DNA of 64,000 bases from positions 248,001 through 312,000 of the forward strand of contig JBBIME010000006.1 of NCBI GenBank assembly GCA_037444575.1, read 5' to 3'. Positions 61,495 to 64,000 of this stretch are shown piece after piece (the first letter of the stretch is position 1; every line of letters starts with the position of its first letter). This DNA is from Bacteriovorax sp037444575. GTDB lineage: Bacteria > Bdellovibrionota > Bacteriovoracia > Bacteriovoracales > Bacteriovoracaceae. A program made the position numbers and the translations under genes. The notes under the pieces were generated by a model, which was not told the origin of the DNA, did not search any database, and saw nothing but the letters and a program-made list of their open reading frames with translations.

Positions 61495-61716
61495 ATGAAA
61501 GAAGGAATTCACCCAAAGTATGAAGCTGTAACTGTTAACTGTGTTTGCGGAGCTACATACGAAACAGGTTCAACAATTAAATTAGAAAAAATCGACATCT
61601 GTGCTGCTTGTCACCCATTCTACACAGGTAAGACAAAAGTAATCGATACTGAAGGAAGAATTGAAAAATTCAAAAAGAAATTCGGTACAGACTACGCAAA
61701 CAAAGCAAAAAAATAG
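61495..61716 (+). CDS. rpmE: 50S ribosomal protein L31
   Basis: 73 residues: K-E-G-I-H-P-K-Y at the start, C16-V-C18 and C36-A-A-C39-H-P-F, so this is the zinc-binding (C-plus) form. The tail G-R-I-E-K-F-K-K-K-F is typical. GAGG precedes the ATG. Own promoter and terminator. Confidence 0.96.
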   Translation: MKEGIHPKYEAVTVNCVCGATYETGSTIKLEKIDICAACHPFYTGKTKVIDTEGRIEKFKKKFGTDYANKAKK

Positions 61717-61730
61717 TTTTTATAAAAAGA

Positions 61731-61756
61731 AGGCTCCGAAAGGAGCCTTTTTTTTT
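61731..61756 (+). terminator. Terminator of rpmE
   Basis: AGGCTCC, GAAA tetraloop, GGAGCCT, then nine T; 14 bases after the stop. Confidence 0.95.
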
Positions 61757-61799
61757 GTCAAAAATCCAAAATGCGCTATCCTTTTAAAAAGGATAAAAA

Positions 61800-62258
61800 A
61801 TGAAACAACTACTTCTTACTCTTTTCGCCCTTCTTACTCTTACAGCGTGTTCTTCTAATATGACTTACGATCAGGATAAAAACTGCTCTGAAAGAGGAAA
61901 AAATCAGCTTTCCTCAAAAGCCAATTCCTCAACTGAAGCAGATAAAAAGTTTTACCAGTCTAAAGCTTCCGAAATCCAATCAATGATAATCAATAAACTC
62001 TACCCTGAACTCAACAGTTGTTATCAAACTTATTTGAACGAAGCGCTCAATCCCCAGGATTTTTTTGTTTGCTCCATCGCAACTATAAAAGACGGCAAAC
62101 CTGTTTTTGTCGATGTGGCCGATCAGGTGAATCTGCTCAGTGATGAACTAGAGGCCTGCATGGTTAAGAAATTTCAGGAAGCAGATTGGTCTTTTATCAA
62201 TCGAAAGTCTCCAGTGACAATCACCCAACCTATTCGCTTGCACGCCAAAAGACGTTAA
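61800..62258 (+). CDS. Lipoprotein with AgmX/PglI-like domain
   Basis: 152 residues. Lipobox L-T-A-C at 14-17. Residues about 60-145 contain C-Y-Q-T-Y-L-N-E-A-L-N-P and L-E-A-C-M-V-K-K-F-Q-E-A-D-W-S-F, a pattern of two Cys-marked helices and strands seen in AgmX/PglI and TonB-like C-terminal domains of Myxococcota and Bdellovibrionota. Function unknown. AAGGA precedes the ATG. The last four bases overlap the convergent Rsm22-family gene. Confidence 0.72.
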   Translation: MKQLLLTLFALLTLTACSSNMTYDQDKNCSERGKNQLSSKANSSTEADKKFYQSKASEIQSMIINKLYPELNSCYQTYLNEALNPQDFFVCSIATIKDGKPVFVDVADQVNLLSDELEACMVKKFQEADWSFINRKSPVTITQPIRLHAKRR

Positions 62259-63262
62259 GGCGATTTTAATTTCACTCGCAATTTAGATCCAACAACCTTC
62301 TCTACTTCAAAAGAAATTTTTTCTCCAACATCTGCATTCTTAAAATGCTTCTCTTCTTCTTTTGATAGATTTTTCTTTTGAATTTCAATAACGGAGTTTT
62401 TATTTTGATCTTCATCTTGATAGCAAACTTCATACTCAAAACTGAATTTGGTTTCGTTGATGTAACGAATTGTCGTTGGCGAATTTGTTACCGCGTTTTT
62501 ATTTTTTCTTTTATAAACGTGAGCGGCCATTGGAAGAATCTTGCGATCAAGACTAACCATTTGAGAAAGCCTTTCGATAGTTGGATCGTGACTAGTTCTT
62601 AGAACTTGATGGCACCAGTTGCTTGGACAAGCTTGAGAACTTGGACATGGGTAGAGAACGTCATAGTGTTCAGTGAGATTTTGGCGAAGTTTTTTGAGCT
62701 CAGTAAATAGTTCACTCGTTCCAGGCTCAATCCAGATAACATATTCCGGATCAATACTCATAATGAGATCCTGTGCTGTATACGTTCCCATTTCATTAAT
62801 TGAATGGCCGAAAAATAAAACAGAGTCCGATTTCTTATCATGAAACTTTGTATGAGTTTGCAAATTAACTTCCGGAAAAAATCCTTTCAACATTTTTCTT
62901 GCTTGCTCTAGCATCGTTCGCGATGAATCGACAGCGATCATCTCTTTTGGAGTTTTTTCAAACAACAAACTCCAACCAAGAGAAAAAGTTCCAGGTCCAC
63001 ACCCCATATCGATGAGTGGACGATTTTGTAAGTCTTCTAAAACATCATTAGACAATTTATCGAATAGAAAATGAAGCTTGGGGATATTCGTCGGTAAATA
63101 AAGAGCTGTATAAGCAGAGACATGATTCTCATCTTGAACGTAATCAGCGATCTGATCGCGTCTTTGGGTAAACTTATGAGACATCTCGGCGATGAGACGA
63201 ATGATTTCACCGTCTTTTAAATTGGGATTTAAAAAATATGGTCTAATTTCATCTATGGACAA
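62255..63262 (-). CDS. Rsm22-family rRNA methyltransferase-like protein
   Basis: 335 residues from a TTG; no ATG lies between this point and the end of citrate synthase, and the next ATG (26 codons later) would remove conserved-looking sequence. Motif I is L-I-D-M-G-C-G-P-G-T-F; I-W-I-E-P-G-T follows; the four-Cys metal site of the family is in Y-P-C-P-S-S-Q-A-C-P-S-N-W-C-H-Q. Rsm22 proteins act in mitochondrial small-subunit assembly; the bacterial role is unclear. The TTG lies inside the citrate synthase terminator, so initiation is unusual. Confidence 0.8.
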   Translation of the reverse strand: MSIDEIRPYFLNPNLKDGEIIRLIAEMSHKFTQRRDQIADYVQDENHVSAYTALYLPTNIPKLHFLFDKLSNDVLEDLQNRPLIDMGCGPGTFSLGWSLLFEKTPKEMIAVDSSRTMLEQARKMLKGFFPEVNLQTHTKFHDKKSDSVLFFGHSINEMGTYTAQDLIMSIDPEYVIWIEPGTSELFTELKKLRQNLTEHYDVLYPCPSSQACPSNWCHQVLRTSHDPTIERLSQMVSLDRKILPMAAHVYKRKNKNAVTNSPTTIRYINETKFSFEYEVCYQDEDQNKNSVIEIQKKNLSKEEEKHFKNADVGEKISFEVEKVVGSKLRVKLKSP

Positions 63263-63286
63263 AAAAAAGGGCCCGAAGGCCCTTTT
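63261..63286 (-). terminator. Terminator of citrate synthase
   Basis: On the minus strand AAAAGGGCC, TTCG, GGCCCTTTT and four more T. It starts 11 bases after the citrate synthase stop and covers the start of the Rsm22-family gene, so read-through would be needed to express that gene. Confidence 0.9.
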
Positions 63287-63296
63287 GGTTTTTTGA

Positions 63297-64000
63297 TTAT
63301 CGTTTTGCAATGTCGATGTACTCGCGGTTAGTTGCACCTGTATACATTTGACGTGGACGAGCGATTTTCGTTTCTTTTGTTTCACGAAGCTCTTTCCACT
63401 GAGCAAGCCACCCTGGCATTCTTCCAAGAGCAAACATTACTGTGAACATGTTTGTTGGAATTCCTAGAGCGCGGTAGATGATTCCAGAATAGAAGTCTAC
63501 GTTTGGATAAAGGTTACGTGACTTGAAATAGTCATCAGCAAGAGCTTCTTGTTCAAGTCCTTTAGCAATATCAAGGTATGGATCTTTAACACCAAGTTGG
63601 GCAAGGACAGTGTCACATGCTTTTTTGATGATCTTAGCTCTTGGGTCGAAGTTTTTATAAACTCTGTGGCCAAAGCCCATAAGTTTAAAATTGTCATTTT
63701 TATCTTTTGCTCTTACAAGCGCTTTCTTGTGATCGCCACCTGCTTTAGCAATTTCTTCTAGCATCTCAAGAACTTCTTGGTTAGCTCCACCATGAAGTGG
63801 TCCCCAAAGAGCGTCGATACCTGCTGAGATTGAAGCAAAGATAGAAGCGTTTGATGAACCTACAACTCTTACAGTTGATGTTGAACAATTTTGTTCATGA
63901 TCAGCGTGAAGAATTAAAAGAACATCTAGAGCGCGAGCTACGTCTTTAGAAGCTTTCATTCCCATCATGTTCATAAAGTCTTCGCAGAATGAAAGTGATG
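63297..64000 (-). CDS. gltA: Citrate synthase, C-terminal part (start beyond window)
   Basis: The frame is open to the end of the window; the first internal ATG (at 63974) is not the start. The 234 visible residues cover the C-terminal half: catalytic His in H-A-D-H-E-Q-N, H in G-F-G-H-R-V-Y, and D in V-D-F-Y-S-G, with P-L-H-G-G-A-N-Q-E and G-W-L-A-Q-W-K-E. Condenses acetyl-CoA and oxaloacetate at the entry of the TCA cycle. The G-F-G-H-R-V-Y and A-R-P-R-Q-x-Y blocks fit the hexameric type II form. Confidence 0.96.
   Translation of the reverse strand, partial: SLSFCEDFMNMMGMKASKDVARALDVLLILHADHEQNCSTSTVRVVGSSNASIFASISAGIDALWGPLHGGANQEVLEMLEEIAKAGGDHKKALVRAKDKNDNFKLMGFGHRVYKNFDPRAKIIKKACDTVLAQLGVKDPYLDIAKGLEQEALADDYFKSRNLYPNVDFYSGIIYRALGIPTNMFTVMFALGRMPGWLAQWKELRETKETKIARPRQMYTGATNREYIDIAKR

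Noticed and set aside
1..64000. CRISPR arrays, insertion sequences, rRNA genes
   Set aside because: No regularly spaced repeat array, no transposase gene with terminal repeats and no rRNA sequence could be found by reading both strands.

Overview
The window reads as a low-GC (roughly one third G+C by eye) Gram-negative chromosome with very many exported proteins: Sec signal peptides, lipoboxes and beta-barrels ending in aromatic residues. This mix, plus the HAD-IG 5'-nucleotidase, S8 protease with a CUB-like tail, HD-GYP protein with a degenerate receiver and Rsm22/citrate synthase pair, suggests a Bdellovibrio-and-like organism, most likely of the Bacteriovorax/Peredibacter side. That assignment is inference; no 16S gene or unambiguous marker is present.

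Left chromosomal part (1-17.1 kb): the end of a TolC-like gene, then a CzcB-like adaptor and a CzcA-like RND pump (heavy-metal efflux), a di-heme cytochrome c peroxidase with an FNR-like site upstream, small secreted proteins, a porin / PstS-like protein / membrane adenylyl cyclase operon, a large Asn-rich exported protein, and a secreted phospholipase D-like protein whose C-terminus looks like a PARP-type ADP-ribosyltransferase. A Cys-rich lipoprotein and an outer-membrane barrel close this part.

Mobile part (about 17.15-44.27 kb): a candidate integrative conjugative element. From left to right it carries a RES-Xre toxin-antitoxin pair, tyrosine integrase, excisionase-like protein, SSB, a possible nicking accessory protein, a nested inverted-repeat region with 11-bp iterons (candidate oriT), a MOBC-type relaxase, a VirD4-like coupling protein, and an almost complete type IV secretion operon (TraV-like lipoprotein, VirB10, VirB9, VirB8, VirB6, VirB5, VirB4, VirB3, VirB2 and a large calcium-repeat lipoprotein). 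The right half is cargo: three receiver-only response regulators, HTH regulators, a methyltransferase, Met-rich and SHOCT envelope proteins, a frameshifted DsrE gene, an NAD formate dehydrogenase, a regulator/secreted-peptide pair, a TetR-receiver-heme/zinc chemoreceptor operon, and a double-HTH protein. A 16-bp direct repeat lies at both ends, and a CCACCGTGG motif is shared by the transfer-operon leader and the leader of the HTH regulator at 38.5 kb.

Right chromosomal part (44.4-64 kb): tRNA-Ala(GGC), 5'-nucleotidase, an HDAC-like deacetylase, an aldo/keto reductase, then a tightly overlapping seven-gene operon that joins a TolC-MacA-MacB exporter to a nucleoside-phosphorylase-like protein, a spore-photoproduct-lyase-like radical SAM enzyme and a 2OG-Fe(II) oxygenase-like protein. 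Then come ribosomal proteins L28, L33 and L31, an S8 protease, PilZ-like, DUF4340-like and HD-GYP proteins, an AgmX/PglI-like lipoprotein, an Rsm22-family methyltransferase and the C-terminal part of citrate synthase.

The most notable candidates are the secreted PLD-PARP-like fusion, the MOBC/oriT module with its shared operator motif, and the exporter-linked SPL-like/nucleosidase/oxygenase cluster.
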